From assembly GCA_021234155.1 (NCBI GenBank), contig JAJEKV010000112.1:248001-312000 (forward strand): DNA of 64,000 nucleotides, read 5' to 3'. Of this stretch, positions 12,169 through 25,393 are shown piece after piece; the first letter of the stretch is position 1, and every line of letters begins with the position of its first letter. The translations under genes were made by a program, and so were the position numbers. Under the pieces are notes generated by a model that was not told the origin of the DNA, did no database searches, and saw only the letters and a list, made by a program, of their open reading frames with translations. Origin of the DNA: Isoetes taiwanensis (lineage: Eukaryota > Streptophyta > Lycopodiopsida > Isoetales > Isoetaceae).

Positions 12169-15100
12169 CTTGTGTTCAAGTCTCTGGGGGTCCGTCATAT
12201 GTCCTCATGGACGCTTCCAATGCAGTAGACGTAAAAGTACTATCTATCTATCTATTAAAAAGGTTCTTGGTGAATTGAATTCACCATGTTGTCCTAGGAC
12301 ATGGAAGTCTTCTTCCCTAAGCCATGCACCAAATCTTTAAATAGTTTTTAAGCTCTTGCTGCCTTTCAAGCTAGAAATCTATCCTTGCATAATCGGAAAG
12401 GCCACCCTTCAAGTCATGCCATTCATCCAACGATCATGAAGGTAATAACCTTCCTATCCAGAAATAAGGGTCCTTCATTCCTTCTCTTCTTCAATATGTT
12501 TTTTATGTCTATGGCCGATTTTCAAGATCCCCGACCCTTACCGGGTACCCAGATACAATTCACCCTTTGGTTGTGACCTTTATTCAGTAGAGTCACCAAT
12601 CCATTTACTCCTTTACGATTCGTTAACCGTCTTGTGGCTTCTAAGCCGCTATCTATATGCCCCTATGTTGTTAACCCACCTATCATTGGGGTTTATGATT
12701 CAACGTTGTCCTACATCCTAGAAATGCTAGTCATTACGTTTCTCTGTCATCATGTTATGCCGCTGTTGTGGCATTCCAAATGACTTGGCATCTTCATCTA
12801 TGGCCTAAGTCACCAAGTGAGCCTTCATATGAAACGTAAATTACCCGGAGACATCAAGGTGCCCGGGCCGGTATTTTGTGAGTCTTCCTACAATACCGAC
12901 GTTTGACATAACCCGGGCTTGTATCGATGTTCAAGCCCTCAGATATTCTAACTTACACCTCCATGTAACCCATGGCATTCAATTCATGTCCGATCCGGTA
13001 TAGATCATGTGGAGAAATCTAGTTTTAGGTGTCTATGCAAAACATGTTCGAGCTTCTAGCGGTAAATCGCTATTTGCTACTCATCATCCCGGAATTGTAC
13101 TATTGTACTATTCAACTCCATCATCTCGAGCTTTATTCTATGGGCCGTTGACATTTATTTCAAGTGCCAACTACAATATCATACCCTAGCATGCAACGGA
13201 TTGACGGTCCTTTGCACATTTCGAACATATCTCCAAACCCTTCATCGGTAACTTTGGGGTACACTCGTCTTTCTCTCCCCATGTTGCCACTTAGATTGCC
13301 TCTCCAAGATGTTTATCGTATATGTACATAGTATGTACCTAATAAACATATATCCTCATCCCAAAAATGCTAGAGCTCGCTCTAACTTAGCTAAAGTGTA
13401 ATCTTGGTAGTTCTTTCGAACAAAACCCATTGCCTATATACCTTTATGACGTGGCTGAGCCACAGACTTCCCAAATGGACACTAGCCAACTCTATGTTGG
13501 AACGGTATATGCTGTCTACATTTGATAGGGTCTCTAGCTATTTCAACCATTCCTTTAGTATCTGATGGTACTTTAACCCCGTACATAAACTATGATCCTT
13601 ACACCGGATCATGCCATATGTCCAAAGGTTTCTACCACAGTCGAAGGCCTTTTCGAAAGGTTCCTTCAGTTAAATATCCTTTGTCTCCTCAATGTCAATC
13701 ATGCTTAGTCACAATTAACCTATTTTTCTTAAGTTATCATGTGGACTTGGTTTTTGATCAGCTTCAAAATGTTGTCGCCTTTGGCTCCCTCATAATGAAG
13801 CGGAGGCACTAAAACCTCCTGGTCTCTTAATAGGAAAACCCAATGTTCCAATCTTGGTTTAGTAACCGCCATATGGTTATCAGATTCCTTACCCTCTTAA
13901 GAGTTTCAAAGTCATAATCTCTAAGGGGTCTATGCCTCAAGGCAACGGATCCCCCACTTTCTACTTCAGTATCTAGAATTGTTCCCCCGCGAGTAGGGTA
14001 ACTCTTAGGATATATGGACTACTGGTCTATATAATCTCACACCTTCTGATCTATATACCTTGTCTTGATTTTATCAAGGGACTTGGAATTCCTATGTATT
14101 GCCCTCTTCTCGGTTATCCCTAAAGGTATAATCGCCAAAGTCATCGTGCTCCTTCTTTTCTTCCATCGGGGACGCGATATTTGATACATCTTTTTATTCC
14201 CAAAACCTAATAGATGCTCTCGACTTATAACGCTAAAGTAATTCATTGGTATCTAGAACTTTCGAATAGTTAAGCTCTCATTTTCAGTTATTCCAATACC
14301 GTTCCAACCAATGCTAGACTTACTCTAGTTATTTTCACTGATTTAAACTCTTCTCATCTCCCTTAGTACGACGTATCTAAGATAGTCAACTCTAACCATT
14401 CGGATAGCTTGAATGCTTATCTCTGGTAAAGCATACCTAGTCCATATCTTTGTATATAAGCATATCATTATGCTGATTCTTTAAACCTTGTTAGGTAATA
14501 TTTCACTTTGTACCTAATATTGCTCATACTCTCGGACTTTGATCTATTTACGGTGTCCTCCAAATTTCTCTATATTTGAAACATTGTTTACAACAACTCT
14601 CAAGCTCCATACCTTGCAGCGTTTACATGGTTGCGCCTGCTCCTACCAATTGTCGTCTTCTCTTGACCTTATGTGGAAACTACGTTCCACACTATTGTCC
14701 AGTCTGTTATATGGCATCCCCAGCAGACATAAGATGTGTCCATTTCCTTAATTTATATCATGCATAATCGTCATGCATTTGACCAACGTCATTATAGCGT
14801 ATCCATCGGCTACGTGGTCTTCTTAGTCGTTTATAATCTTGCGTCTTTTATTTCACACCTCGTGAACATCAATCTCCTTACTTAAAATGCAATATATGCG
14901 TAAAATTTTAATCCGTAGTTTATGGATCCGCATCCTCATACAACATTATTCTCTACCGTTCACCACCATTGTCGAAACCTACACTTCTAAAGTGATCTCC
15001 CTTTCAGGAGCTGGGTACTTGTAATCCAGTTTCCACCTTAGTATAGTACCTCTCTAACGTGGTCTATGGCAGATAATCATACACCACTTTTACCTCACCT

Positions 15101-15177
15101 GCATGGTGCTATAGCAGTGTTGTTAAGTACGTCAAAATCCATACGTTTAAAAAACGTTTTTTTTTTTTTTTTTTTTA
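12169..15177. repeat. Repeat block A, copy 2
   Basis: Colinear with 1-2,834, including the (tatc)n run and the terminal T tract. The main length difference is an extra segment of about 160 bases at 14,962-15,120. Small differences cluster at CAG/CTG. No protein family recognised. Confidence 0.8.
14962..15120. other. 160-base segment present only in block A copy 2
   Basis: Block A copy 1 joins ctctaccgtt directly to gttaagtacg. Copy 2 has about 160 extra bases between them, ending cagtgttgttaagtacg. Either an insertion here or a deletion in copy 1. Confidence 0.6.
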
Positions 15178-16943
15178 ATTATAGAACCTTAAGACATTTT
15201 TGGGTTTTTTATAAGGAAATGCTCACAGTCTAGAAGGCAGGGCAGCTGAACTCATAGGCCATGAATAAATATCATGCTATTTACACTGTATTAAACCTAA
15301 TGGTTGGAATACAAACTAGTATATGTAATTGACAATAAAGAGTTAAGGCATTATTGGTCTTTTTAGGGCAGAAAATTGGAAATAGGGCTTTTTGACGACC
15401 ATCAGGAAGATGGGTGTGATTTCGGGCATAGGCCATGGACTTGCTCACGCCTTTAGCAAAGAGATATGATACCGGCCCCATGCATGACGGTAATAGGTAC
15501 ACCTACTTTATCGGATTATATAAGGGGCTTGCCTCAATTTGAAGCAGATGCATGCGGCCTTGGGCTGCTCCTTGATCCAGACATGACAAGGAAGAAAGGG
15601 GATTTGAATATGGCCACCAGAAAAAGGATGGCTGAGGAAAAGAATGAGAGCAGCTTAAAAAAGATTTATCAATTTAGAAGCTCATTGTTAAGGATAGCTT
15701 TGTTCGAATGCCAAGAATGATGCTCAGAAATGCAAAGAACAATGCAGATGGAGATGCTACCGGGTTGAAGGATAAAGGCAAATCACATGCCGCGGATACC
15801 GGGAGGAGTGATGGTGACCTAATCCAATTGCGCATATATGTGGGAACAATAATACCACCGACAATCGCCCATGATGGTGCAAGCATTGAAATTCCCATCA
15901 ACACATCCTCGAGCTATTGTATCAATCCAAGACGCCAAACTAAGGTTTGCAATGGTATTTGTGTTGATTTGTAATTATATGATGAGATTGGCGTAAACCG
16001 GATCGATATAGTTGGGCTAAGAATGCAAGGATATTAATCAATATTATGGGTAATTACATTCTAACAAGCAGATCTGGATTATTTCTCTTCTTGATTGAAT
16101 AGATTGCTATGAATACAATAATGGAGATTTACATTCTAACAACAGATCTTGATATTTACTTGATTTAATAGGTTGCTATGAATATGATAATGTAGATTTA
16201 AAATCTCAAGCAGATATGGTATGAGCATTTGCGGATGTAATTTGCAGATGTAGTTTGCTGCCTATATTGTAGATCTAAGTGGATGCCCCTCGCTTGGCAA
16301 AAGAGAGTAAATATTTGACTATAGATTCAGGCATCTTAAATCTAAATTATGATAGCAATGGCATTTAATAATAATGCTATCAGATTTAGGAAGCTTACTT
16401 TAATGTTAATTTGTTTTCGCAGAATTGAATAATAGCAAGGTGATGGGGATAACCTCAAGGAAGCCCATGACACCGCTATCCCATTCAATTACAAACCATT
16501 CTAATGCTTGTCTCTTTGTTTGTGGATGCAGTAACAGGCTTCCTTGCTACTTGTTATGTATTCTACCTAAGAAAATCTGATATGAAGGATTATTTGGTGG
16601 ATAAATTGAAGATTATGCTATGAAATATCGATCTTTTTTCTCAGATGGAAATAAACCTAAATCGACAGTGATTGTAGGCAATGTAACATGAATATATTCA
16701 GTTTGTTGTTATGGACAAAGGTAAAATTCAGTTATGAACTTATTTGTGGATTATTGCATACATATGTACTAAAGATAAGTATTAATGATTAATTCCATAT
16801 GGTGAAAAATGATTCCATGTCAAGGCCATGACTTAAAGTGTACCTGTTTTTTGTCTTGGGCTGCTAATTGATGCTAAGTACTTTCTTGCAAAGACTGTAC
16901 ATGGTTAAAGGTCTGGACTGTTGGACAGTACAGGTCTTAAAGG
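15178..16943 (+). mobile_element. Block B copy 3, truncated in intron 2
   Basis: Follows block A copy 2 in the same order as at the start of the window. It contains exon 1 (15,466-15,720 and, one frame over, 15,708-15,950, reading GTIIPPTIAHDGASIEIPIN) and exon 2 at about 16,531. It is cut within intron 2 at a T run where an unrelated retroposon end begins. No RT core remains. Confidence 0.75.
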
Positions 16944-17885
16944 TTTTTTTTTTGAGGGTAAGAAATTTTTATTGATATATAAATGTCATTAGTACTATGG
17001 GGGCCACCACTTTTCCAGAAAGTACTATAGCAATGGCCACAGCCTCTTCCCAACAACCAAGTACTATGGAAGATAATTCCTCAATTTCCTACAATCAGCT
17101 ACTTATGTAACCACCATCATCCCCCACTAACCTCAAAAAAACTGGCCCTAAGCTATTGCACTGTAAGTCCAAACTCTATGAAACAATTCCAATCACTCTT
17201 TGGGAGCAGAACAGCGCCTTTGGCAAGCCATCAATTCTCGACTCATGATCCCGATGAAGCTTCTCCGGGAAATAGCAACTTCAAGTGACAACCCTGTGTA
17301 CTATGGGAGCCTTTGCTCTACCTCTTCTCTAACCATCACCTCGTGCAAAACTGCCCTAGGATCGAAGTGCCAAAACTAACTCATATATATCTAGCCCTCG
17401 TGGTCTTGTCACCCCTAGAGCCATAAGCGATATATCGTGGGCCTCCCCGCCCCCTAATACTACGAGATAGCCATTTTGGAGACAATGGATTATAGAAATT
17501 CACATAGAGCTTCTCCCCGGGGGACAGAGAGCACAGCCTATCCGAACACCCTTCTAAAGCAATAGTTACTTCAGCATAGTCTTGAAAAGAAGCAAAACTT
17601 TAATGATCTTACTCAAACTTAGAGTGTCAATGCCAAATTCATCATTGCATCCACACCTGGATAGAACTTACCATCATCTAAAACATGATTTACAATATGA
17701 AGTTCCCCACCGAAATATTTTCTTGTAAATCCTGGCAAGACAATGATTACTTGCACAAAGGTTCATCCACAAAAATAAGAGAGTTTAATCCTATGGAATT
17801 CTATAAAAGAGAGATTAATCCTATGGTCACCTACACACCGCTAAAGAATATCTCCTTGATCATTTACCTAGGGCACACCAACACT
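16944..17885 (-). mobile_element. Retroposon 3' end (minus strand), unclassified
   Basis: Read on the minus strand the segment ends with ...atatcaataaaaatttcttaccctc followed by poly(A), that is, an AATAAA-type signal and a tail. It is fused to the T run in intron 2 of block B copy 3. No convincing protein remains across the 940 bases, so the class (LINE or processed transcript) cannot be told. Confidence 0.4.
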
Positions 17886-18298
17886 TGATTTGTCGGATGA
17901 GGGTTAGCTCCCATCACCTACTTAATTGAGTGTGGACGATGGCGCCGATCCCTAGGGACCAGAGAATATGTGAAGTTTGCGGCTCACAAGAAGTTGAAGA
18001 TGAACACCATTTTCTTATTGCCTGTCCAGCGTATGCAGCCATAAGAGATCGTCATAGATTGAAAGAGTCGGATCTTCGAAATGTATATACAATTTTTTGC
18101 CACAGCCTCATCATTTGCATCTCTCCTTGACGGAGATATGGCAAGTTCGTGAGGTTTCTTTTTGCAGGTGGACTGATTTGTCCCTCATTTTGTAGCACCT
18201 TTATGTTTGTTGTTGATATTTCGTCTCCTAGACCGTAGGGTCTATATGAGATAGTGAATAAATCTACTTTACTTTACTTTACTTTACTTTACATAGAA
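17886..18298 (+). mobile_element. LINE 3'-end fragment with zinc-knuckle and (TTTAC)n tail
   Basis: The frame at 17,930-18,130 encodes RICEVCGSQEVEDEHHFLIA then CPAYAAIRDRH, the CxxC...HxxxC arrangement of the C-terminal zinc-binding domain (zf-RVT type) of plant non-LTR retrotransposons. About 160 bases further on it ends in five to six copies of ctttac/tttac, the microsatellite-like tail seen in some LINEs. The RT and endonuclease are missing, so this is a strongly 5'-truncated copy. The same family seems to be represented at 34,130-35,595. Confidence 0.7.
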
Positions 18299-18398
18299 TA
18301 GATAAGCTTCAAATGCCGGCTTAATAAATTCAAAGCCCATCAGATCCTATGCTGATTTGCTTTTGCAAGAGTAGGAAAAGCACCAGCCAAACGAAAAT
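18299..18398. other. Short spacer before LTR element
   Basis: About 100 bases between the LINE tail and the LTR. I see no target-site duplication of the LTR element in it. Confidence 0.4.
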
Positions 18399-19998
18399 GT
18401 AACGCGGACGCCCCTTAACATATACGACGCCGGGCGATATATATACGGGACTTTCCCCCTCCCATGGCAACCATCTCGCCATGAGCGGGGCCCTCCGCCT
18501 AACTCGGGCCATCTATGGAAAGATGCTCGAGTGAAGGACACAGAGGGGTCATTCGGCCCACGCCTTCAATGGGGCTCCTATGTCGCGGAAGCGTGAATAC
18601 AAGGTTAGCATACAGCATAATCATATCATAAATACCACCACGAAGGGTGGCACATCCATCCAACTGATAACAACAAAAAAGATGCATTTAATACTAGAGA
18701 AAACACCCCCAAACCCATGGTTCTACCCCGGCTACGACTTCAGTGAGGATCGACTGACGGCTAGGTCTCAAGAGATCAGCAGACCGAGTCTTGGCATGGC
18801 GCTATCGGCATAGAACATCAGCTAGGGTTGTCCACTCCATCCGCCCTCCTGTGCACACTTTGCAGATGAGTCGAATCATGCTATGGCATCACTATAGCCT
18901 TCCGGAGACGCAGACTCAAGGTATCACCCTTCGAGCCTACTTCAGGTTTCATGACGACCTGGTCCGATGAGGCAGGTCAGGGAAGTGTCCCCTTCCAGGA
19001 TAGCAGCAGTTCCATGGGTGAGCTAGAGAATACGTGCCGCATCAGCGACCCCCGCATCCGTACCCGACTTACTCCCCTAAATCTACACAAAGTACAGGGT
19101 GCCCCATACAGGTCACACCTCTGCACCCAGGGAATGTCAGACCCATACCCGGCCCTCTACGTGACCGGCTATCAGGCCTAGCCCACTCTAGGAGTCCCAG
19201 GAGCCTTGCATGTTCGTGTAAGACCCCACCCCCACTTCACCACTGCGTCCCCTATCTGGTGCTAAGCAATTCCATAGCATCCACGACTCGGTGGTCTCTT
19301 GTGCACAGGCCGCAACTAATGGGAAGACTACATGGCTCTATCTAGGAGCATACTACAATACTTGGGCTCAGAGGTCTCTACCCCCCTTTAATCCCTGCTT
19401 TAAGGAAGCTGACAAAGATACTATCCTAGATTCATCCATCCATCCATAACATAGCATAATCCATAATTGAAATGTAATTCTAAGTATCATAGAAGGGTTA
19501 ATCTTAACAAAGATAACCAGAGAAGACTAACTGAGGTGCTATCCTAGAATCTCAAACTAGTCTACCTACTAACCCGAGTTTCTGCTAGAACCGTTATCAT
19601 GGGGTGCCTCCATCCTTCAGCAATTTGGGTGTTCAGCAACAACTTCAGTAACTTGGGTGCTCAGCAAACTTGGGCGCTCAGCTGCTGCTCTTCCTGGTTC
19701 GATTATGGGGCCAAATGGGGTAGGGATCCAACTTGATGCCCCAAGTTAGCATTCCCATGCTGGCCAATCGAGTTTGGCCAAGTGGCGCCTTCCTAATTAA
19801 TCAATTATCATAATTAAGCCAATTAGATATTATTTCCCTAATTATAGGCAATTAACCTTTAATAATTAATTTAGCATAGCTAAATTAATCCCTTTTATGT
19901 CAACCCCCTAGGTTAAAATACCCCATGGTGGCGTATCTTCACTGGGTGATGTGTCACTATATTTATACGTATACCATATAAATACTTGGAACGTCACA
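18399..19998 (-). repeat. 3' LTR of the H3-bearing chromovirus
   Basis: Begins tgtaacgcgg and ends ggaacgtcaca on the plus strand, the usual TG...CA ends. It is directly repeated at about 29,906-31,516. Differences are mostly short indels at CAG/CTG sites, so divergence cannot be used for dating until the sequence is verified. Confidence 0.9.
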
Positions 19999-19999
19999 T

Positions 20000-20013
20000 T
20001 CTCCCCTCCTTAG
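20000..20013 (-). promoter_or_regulatory. Polypurine tract
   Basis: On the minus strand aaggaggggagaa lies directly before the 3' LTR. This is the expected plus-strand DNA primer site and confirms the element's orientation. Confidence 0.85.
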
Positions 20014-20484
20014 AAATAATGATGTCCTCAGCATTAGGGTTAGTTAAAATTGAAGAAATTATACAAAAAGAAGGTAATTCCTTATTTCCGAAGGTAATAA
20101 CATTAAAACTTAAAGTATGAAATAGTTTAAGCACCAAGGTGCATTTCACATACTTATCATAAAAAGGTTTAAGGACCGAAGTCCGATATCAAACATCATA
20201 GTGACAAAAAGGTAACACATGTAGACAAAATAAAACTGGAGAAGTCGGGCCATCAGCAACCCTCTATACATGGGCAGGTCACGTACTGCTTACTGGCCTG
20301 CACATGTCAATACATCAGTATATGTAGATAATATAAGTAGGTTGTGATTTAAGGGACCACCCCCTATAAGAAAAAAAAGAAAAGCTATCTACAAGGAAAC
20401 CTATCATGCCTATGGTTCGCAATTCATTGCGGCGTAAGGAATGGCCAAGTTCCTATTATAGCCGGGATGAACGCGGCCTATCAA
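20014..20484. other. 3' untranslated interval of the chromovirus
   Basis: Nothing coding seen between the chromodomain end and the polypurine tract. AT-rich. Confidence 0.5.
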
Positions 20485-21156
20485 CTACATGCTCTCCAAG
20501 CAATTCGTGGTCATGCCCACAATGACAATACACCACGTCCTAGAGAACATGAAAGTGATCTCATCATCGGTAACTATTGTTATGCACGATGCATCTACCC
20601 CTCTACCGCATGATTCTCGACGAATCAAGCCTTCAAGCTTACCGCCAGGTACGGGGTTGACAGCATCGTTGATGGTGCGGCCCCGAGATTCCCGCGATGA
20701 AGTCCGGATAGTGCTTCTCAAGGTCTATCTTCATCACCCACGTAGCATCCCTCAACCGCAAGTGTTTCCACTTAACCAAGTATTGGAGCATTTGACTCCT
20801 TCGGTCCCGCTTATAGGCTCGATCAAGAAGAGCTTCGTGCACTATATCTAGATGCTCTTCCGTCATTTCAAGAAGGGTGGGTGTATCCAAAATCTCCTCC
20901 GGATCGGGGTATGTTGCTTCGTAAGACTCACGGAAAGACCTTGTGGATCTTCGCCGGGTGGCAAATCCAAGCGATATGCCTGTTCTCCAACACGCTCAAT
21001 GATTTTGAACGCCCAGCCCATCCGGGTGCCGGCTTCTTGCGCTACCAATCTTAAGCTTGGCTTGTTTGACCTTAATCTTAAGCCAAAACTGATTTGCCCA
21101 CTGAAGACCCGTGGGGTTTCAGCTTTATCCGCTACACTTTTCCGACATCGCGCCAA
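20485..21156 (-). CDS. Integrase C-terminal domain and chromodomain (frameshifted)
   Basis: Read leftwards, FKIIERVGEQAYRLDLP is the conserved C-terminal integrase motif of Ty3/gypsy elements. After a frame change, LQYLVKWKHLRLRDATWVM and DLEKHYPDF form the second half of a chromodomain. Chromodomains of this class bind methylated histone H3 tails and steer integration to heterochromatin. The aromatic positions Y and WK are present; the first cage residue cannot be placed because of the broken frame. It is the downstream end of pol. Confidence 0.8.
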
Positions 21157-21319
21157 TAAGTAACCTATTTAACTTCTTCAACCAAAGCTTGCATTTCCAA
21201 GAGGAGTTGTTGAGAAATCTCCACTTTAGAAACGGGATTATGCCATGTGTCCGAGTAAGGCATTGATAACCATAATTTATCATAAAGGGAGACATTCGGA
21301 AGACTCTCGTTTCATCAAG

Positions 21320-23263
21320 TTATAGGCAAATTCGACGGATAAATATAGTCACCCCATTGTGATTGCTTACTCCAAAGATATAACTTCGTAGCATATCCTC
21401 TATAATACGATTGGTATGCTCTCGCCCCACCATCCGGCCCGAGGATGATATGCCGCACTCATAGCAAGCTTGGTTTGGATAGTGGCAAAGAAATCTTTCC
21501 GTAATGCACTTATTTAATTTGGGATCCCCACGGACACAATAACTCGTGGCATTCCATGCAATTTGAAGATCTCCTTTGTAAACAAGCAAAGCGGTATCGA
21601 AGGTCAGATCCGTGGTACGATATGGCAAGAAATGAGCCATTTTCGACAATTTGTCGACCACTACCATCAATGCATCATATCCACGGAGAGTACGTGGAAG
21701 GCCCACAATGAAATCTATGGTTATCACTTCCCACTTAGCGTTGGGCACATCCAGAGGTTGCAACTCTCCTGGAATCCTTAATTGCTCAGCCTTGGTTTGC
21801 TGACACAGCTGACACTGCTTAATATACCGGGCAATGTCCTTCTTCATGGACGGCCAAAAATAACTGGAACGGATCTTAAAATAGGTTTTCATGAAACCTG
21901 CATGTCCAGCTATCGGGCTGTTGTGTGTATCATGGAGAATAAGCTTACGCACTTCTGAAGTCTCAGGTACACACAACTTATCTTTGTGATATAACAAATT
22001 GCCCTCTTTTTTATACGAACGGAAAGCTTCACGTTCTTTATCTGTGTGTGCCTCCTTAGCCAAACTATCCCACACATCACGAAACTCTGGATCCGTGGCC
22101 AAGGTCTGCCCTATCTGTTTCTCGAACTCACTGGTGAGTGTGCAAATCGCGTTACAATGGGTTCGGGTTACCAAGGGATGGCGCGACAACGCATCCGCAA
22201 CCACATTGTGTTTCCCAGGCTTATACATAATCTCAAAATCACATTCCTCCAGAAATTCCATCCATATTCTCTGACGGAGGTTGAGATTCGGCTGGGTTGT
22301 TAGATAACGAAGACTCTGATGATCCATATCCAGCTGGAATCTTTTACCAAGAAGGTAGTGTCTCCATATACGCAGAGTGCGGACAACAGCTAACAACTCC
22401 TGGTCATGGGTAGGGTATCGCTGCTCAGTTTCATTCATTTTCTTTGAATCATAGGCAATAACCCTCCCCTCCTGCATTAGGACTCCACCGGTGGCAATCT
22501 TACTGGCATCCGTTGCTACTAGTTTATCTTTTTCGGGGTCCGGCAATGTGAGGACTGGTGCTGACGTTAAAGCATCCTTAAGCTTCTGAAAACTTCCCTG
22601 GACCTTTGCTTTCCAATGTTCAATCCAATCCTTTACTTTCTCATGCTTTGTAAGATCAGTAAGAGGTGCTGCAATCTTTGCAAAATCCTTAACAAATTTC
22701 CGGTAATACCCTGCCAACCCTAAGAAACTTCGGACCTCTGAAACATTACCTGGGATGGGCCAATCCTTCACTGCCTCTATCTTTGCTGGATCTGTAGCAA
22801 TTCCCTCTGCTGAAATGACGTGTCCCAAATAATCCACCTTCGGAGTGGCAAACTTGCACTTAGAGAACTTGGCAAAGAGATGGTGACGTCTTAGCTTTTG
22901 TAGGGCCAACCGAAGATGTTTCTCATGCTCTTCCAGGTTCTTACTATAGATGAGAATGTCGTCAAAGAAAATAACAACAAATTCATCCAAGTATTGTCGG
23001 AAGACATCATTCATTAACCGCATAAAAGTTGCGGGGGCATTAGTTAATCCAAAGGGCATAACGGTAAACTCATAATGCCCATATCTAGTGCGAAGAGCAG
23101 ACTTATGGATGTCCTCCTCTTTAATTCTTATTTGGTGATATCCGGAGCGTAAGTCAATCTTTGAGAAGTACTTGGCCCCTTGCAACTGGTCCATAAGATC
23201 GTCTGCTCTAGGCAAAGCATAGCGATTCTTGATGGTATGCTTATTGAGTCGGGCGATAATCAA
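21320..23263 (-). CDS. Ty3/gypsy pol: RT, RNase H and integrase N-terminal half
   Basis: A 647-codon open frame. [19 protein letters not shown] (residues 31-47, catalytic Asp), [13 protein letters not shown] (68-80), [12 protein letters not shown] (96-107, an FFDD active site). RNase H: TDAS (251-254), QEL with its Glu near 289, ADALS (356-360). Integrase zinc finger: histidines around residues 444-454 with CQLC at 484-487. Integrase core: first catalytic Asp in TIDFIVGLP (about 517). From about residue 555 the frame departs from the family, so the remaining catalytic residues are not readable. The start is not the true N-terminus: the RT motif [13 protein letters not shown] lies just upstream in another frame at about 23,265-23,300. 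Confidence 0.93.
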   Translation of the reverse strand: MIIARLNKHTIKNRYALPRADDLMDQLQGAKYFSKIDLRSGYHQIRIKEEDIHKSALRTRYGHYEFTVMPFGLTNAPATFMRLMNDVFRQYLDEFVVIFFDDILIYSKNLEEHEKHLRLALQKLRRHHLFAKFSKCKFATPKVDYLGHVISAEGIATDPAKIEAVKDWPIPGNVSEVRSFLGLAGYYRKFVKDFAKIAAPLTDLTKHEKVKDWIEHWKAKVQGSFQKLKDALTSAPVLTLPDPEKDKLVATDASKIATGGVLMQEGRVIAYDSKKMNETEQRYPTHDQELLAVVRTLRIWRHYLLGKRFQLDMDHQSLRYLTTQPNLNLRQRIWMEFLEECDFEIMYKPGKHNVVADALSRHPLVTRTHCNAICTLTSEFEKQIGQTLATDPEFRDVWDSLAKEAHTDKEREAFRSYKKEGNLLYHKDKLCVPETSEVRKLILHDTHNSPIAGHAGFMKTYFKIRSSYFWPSMKKDIARYIKQCQLCQQTKAEQLRIPGELQPLDVPNAKWEVITIDFIVGLPRTLRGYDALMVVVDKLSKMAHFLPYRTTDLTFDTALLVYKGDLQIAWNATSYCVRGDPKLNKCITERFLCHYPNQACYECGISSSGRMVGREHTNRIIEDMLRSYIFGVSNHNGVTIFIRRICL

Positions 23264-24010
23264 TACACATCCTCAAGGAGCCATCCTTCTTCTTAACAAA
23301 AGGATAGGGGCCAAAAGGCTAAAACACTAGGCCTAATGAAACCTAGGTTTAGTAGCTCCGAAGTTGCTTCTTAAGCTCGCCAACCTCGGGGGACTCATAC
23401 TGGTATGGGGGCTCACTTGGTAGGCTTAGTACCTGGTTCCAAAGCTATCTCACATTCTACCCTCCAGCGGAGGAAGTTTCGGATCTCGGTCGGGAAAAGA
23501 GCTAAATTCCCTAAGAAAAATCAAAGCAATGCCGCCCGCAATGCATCAACTACTTGTTTCGTTTAGCATCCGACTCAATGGAGGTAAAGTCCGATGATAA
23601 AAGTAGCTTATCGCTATGTGATAGCCTTATTTAACCGCTCGATGGACATAGACGCATAATGGGGTTTAAGGGATCATCTTTTATAGTTACGCTGGCTCCA
23701 TTAGTCGCGTTAAAGGTAACCTCGTTTTCGCAATCTATATTAGCTTTTGCGGATGCCAAGAATTCCATACCAACAATCGATCATATTTGCCAATATCCAT
23801 TAACTTCGGCACCTAATGCACCGGTGCACCGGGTAATGATTTTAAGGTTAATGCGACGGCCATGAGTATGTCCGATTTTTTACCACTAAAGTGACGGTTT
23901 CGGTTCGGGACCTCAAGGTCTCAAGTCGCAATACCCGGGCCATTCTAGAAGAAGCAAAATTATGTGTACTTCCCGTGATCCATAAGAATTATGAAAGGCT
24001 TCTTGTCTAC
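23264..24010 (-). pseudogene. Protease and protease-RT linker of the chromovirus (broken frame)
   Basis: Fragments typical of the interval between protease and RT can be read on the minus strand in different frames: a DRLLV...FLASAKANIDCENEVTF stretch (about 23,740-23,800), matching the 'IG(M)DFL...I' end of the retroviral-type aspartic protease, and YESPEVGELKKQL (about 23,355-23,400) leading into RT. The active-site DSG/DTG triplet was not located with confidence. At least three indels disrupt it. Confidence 0.6.
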
Positions 24011-24179
24011 TTGATCTATGGTGGAAAAATAAACAGGTTGACTTTTCAAAGATTGCCGCTTCTATGGCTGCAAGGATATGGGGACGACCGTGAATATACT
24101 CGGGGAGCCTCCTCCTCGGCTGTGGTGTAGACTCGGAGATCGTCCCAATCGAGGTCGACCATGGCCAGTAGGCGATCAG

Positions 24180-25393
24180 GTGTGACATAAGGGCAATTCT
24201 GCATGAAGTGGCGGGCCGCATACACTGTAACATGCCTTATCTGCGGAGCCGCTCGGGCCTCTTTGGGAATAGGCGTAAAGAGGTCCCAGAACTTCCTACC
24301 GACATTGTTAGGTTTGTGGGCATGTTGAAGGTGACTTTTTTTCCTGGCCGTAAGAGTTCTCGCCGAGAGGGCCCGGACTTGGTGAGCAGGGGCTTGTAAG
24401 GTGTGTACCTGGACATGTTTGGGAATAAGAGGTAGGATGCCGGGTACTGGTTTCTTGGTGTCTCCTCTTCAAGGCTCAATGCCTTAGCCTCACCTCTGAA
24501 TCGACTTCGGGTCTATGGCCTTAACCATCCGCTTAATTGAGGGGGGCCAACCCTTCAATATAGCCCTCCACCGCCTCTTCTCATTCACACCGGAAATCTG
24601 ACCTCAAGCGCATGAATTCATCGTGTAGGCCTCGAATCAAGTCATACCCTTACCGCCTAACTCGTAAAAAGTCGAATCTGTTGGCATTTTAAAGACGGGC
24701 ACATAATGCTTATTTTAAAAGCTTTGGCAAACTTTTTGAACTTGTGACCGCTACGTCCGGATGCTTGGCTCGCATAGCCCTTCCACCAAATAATGAAAGT
24801 GGCCTGTGAAGGTTTGTGGTGGCAACTTTTTCTCGTATCTTTTTCCATCATGCCATAGGATTTCCCAAACTCCTTCATCTCGTCCGACCAGGACTCTGCG
24901 TTCAGCCCGCCTCTAGATTTCCCATCAAACTGGGCCAATTTCTTGTTTTTCCATATATTGGTTATGGCCATATCAACCGTCTTACAGTACTCCTTGTCCC
25001 GTGATACCGTCTTTACGGTACTCCTTGTCCGGCGCTTTTGCATGGTCCCGATGATATGTATTTACTCGCAGGAGGACATGTAAGTGGGCGATTGTGAGGA
25101 TGTGGCACTATCAGTAGAGAGGAACCGACGCGTTTGGAACGGTGCCTCCTTTGTGCGGGCACGAGGGGGGCCCTGCCCCTCGCGGTGTCTTTGTGTGGTG
25201 GTGGACTTGGTGGTAATGGAGGTAACTCCGGTCCGTCCTCTTGTAGGTGCTGTGGTGGATTGGCATTTAACACATAAACTTGGAGCTCTACCAACTGCCG
25301 CTTCATCAACATGAGCTCTTGCTCAGGTGTTAACCTGCTAGCATTCGAGGGTGTCTGCCATGAGGCGTTACGTGCACCGTCTATATTGACCAT
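24180..25393 (-). pseudogene. gag of the chromovirus (frameshifted)
   Basis: A clear ATG at 25,393 starts MVNIDGARNASWQTPSN and LTPEQELMLMKRQLVEL, then a proline-rich linker, to about 25,013. A second frame (25,043-24,657) gives LAQFDGKSRGGLNAESWSDE, the capsid-like part of plant Ty3 gag. At 24,190-24,238 a zinc knuckle remains as CYSVCG followed in another frame by RHFMQNCPY, giving CxxC...HxxxxC once the indel is allowed for. gag packages the RNA; here it lies unusually far (about 4.5 kb) from the 5' LTR, behind five other ORFs. Whether the breaks are real or base-calling errors is open. Confidence 0.75.
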
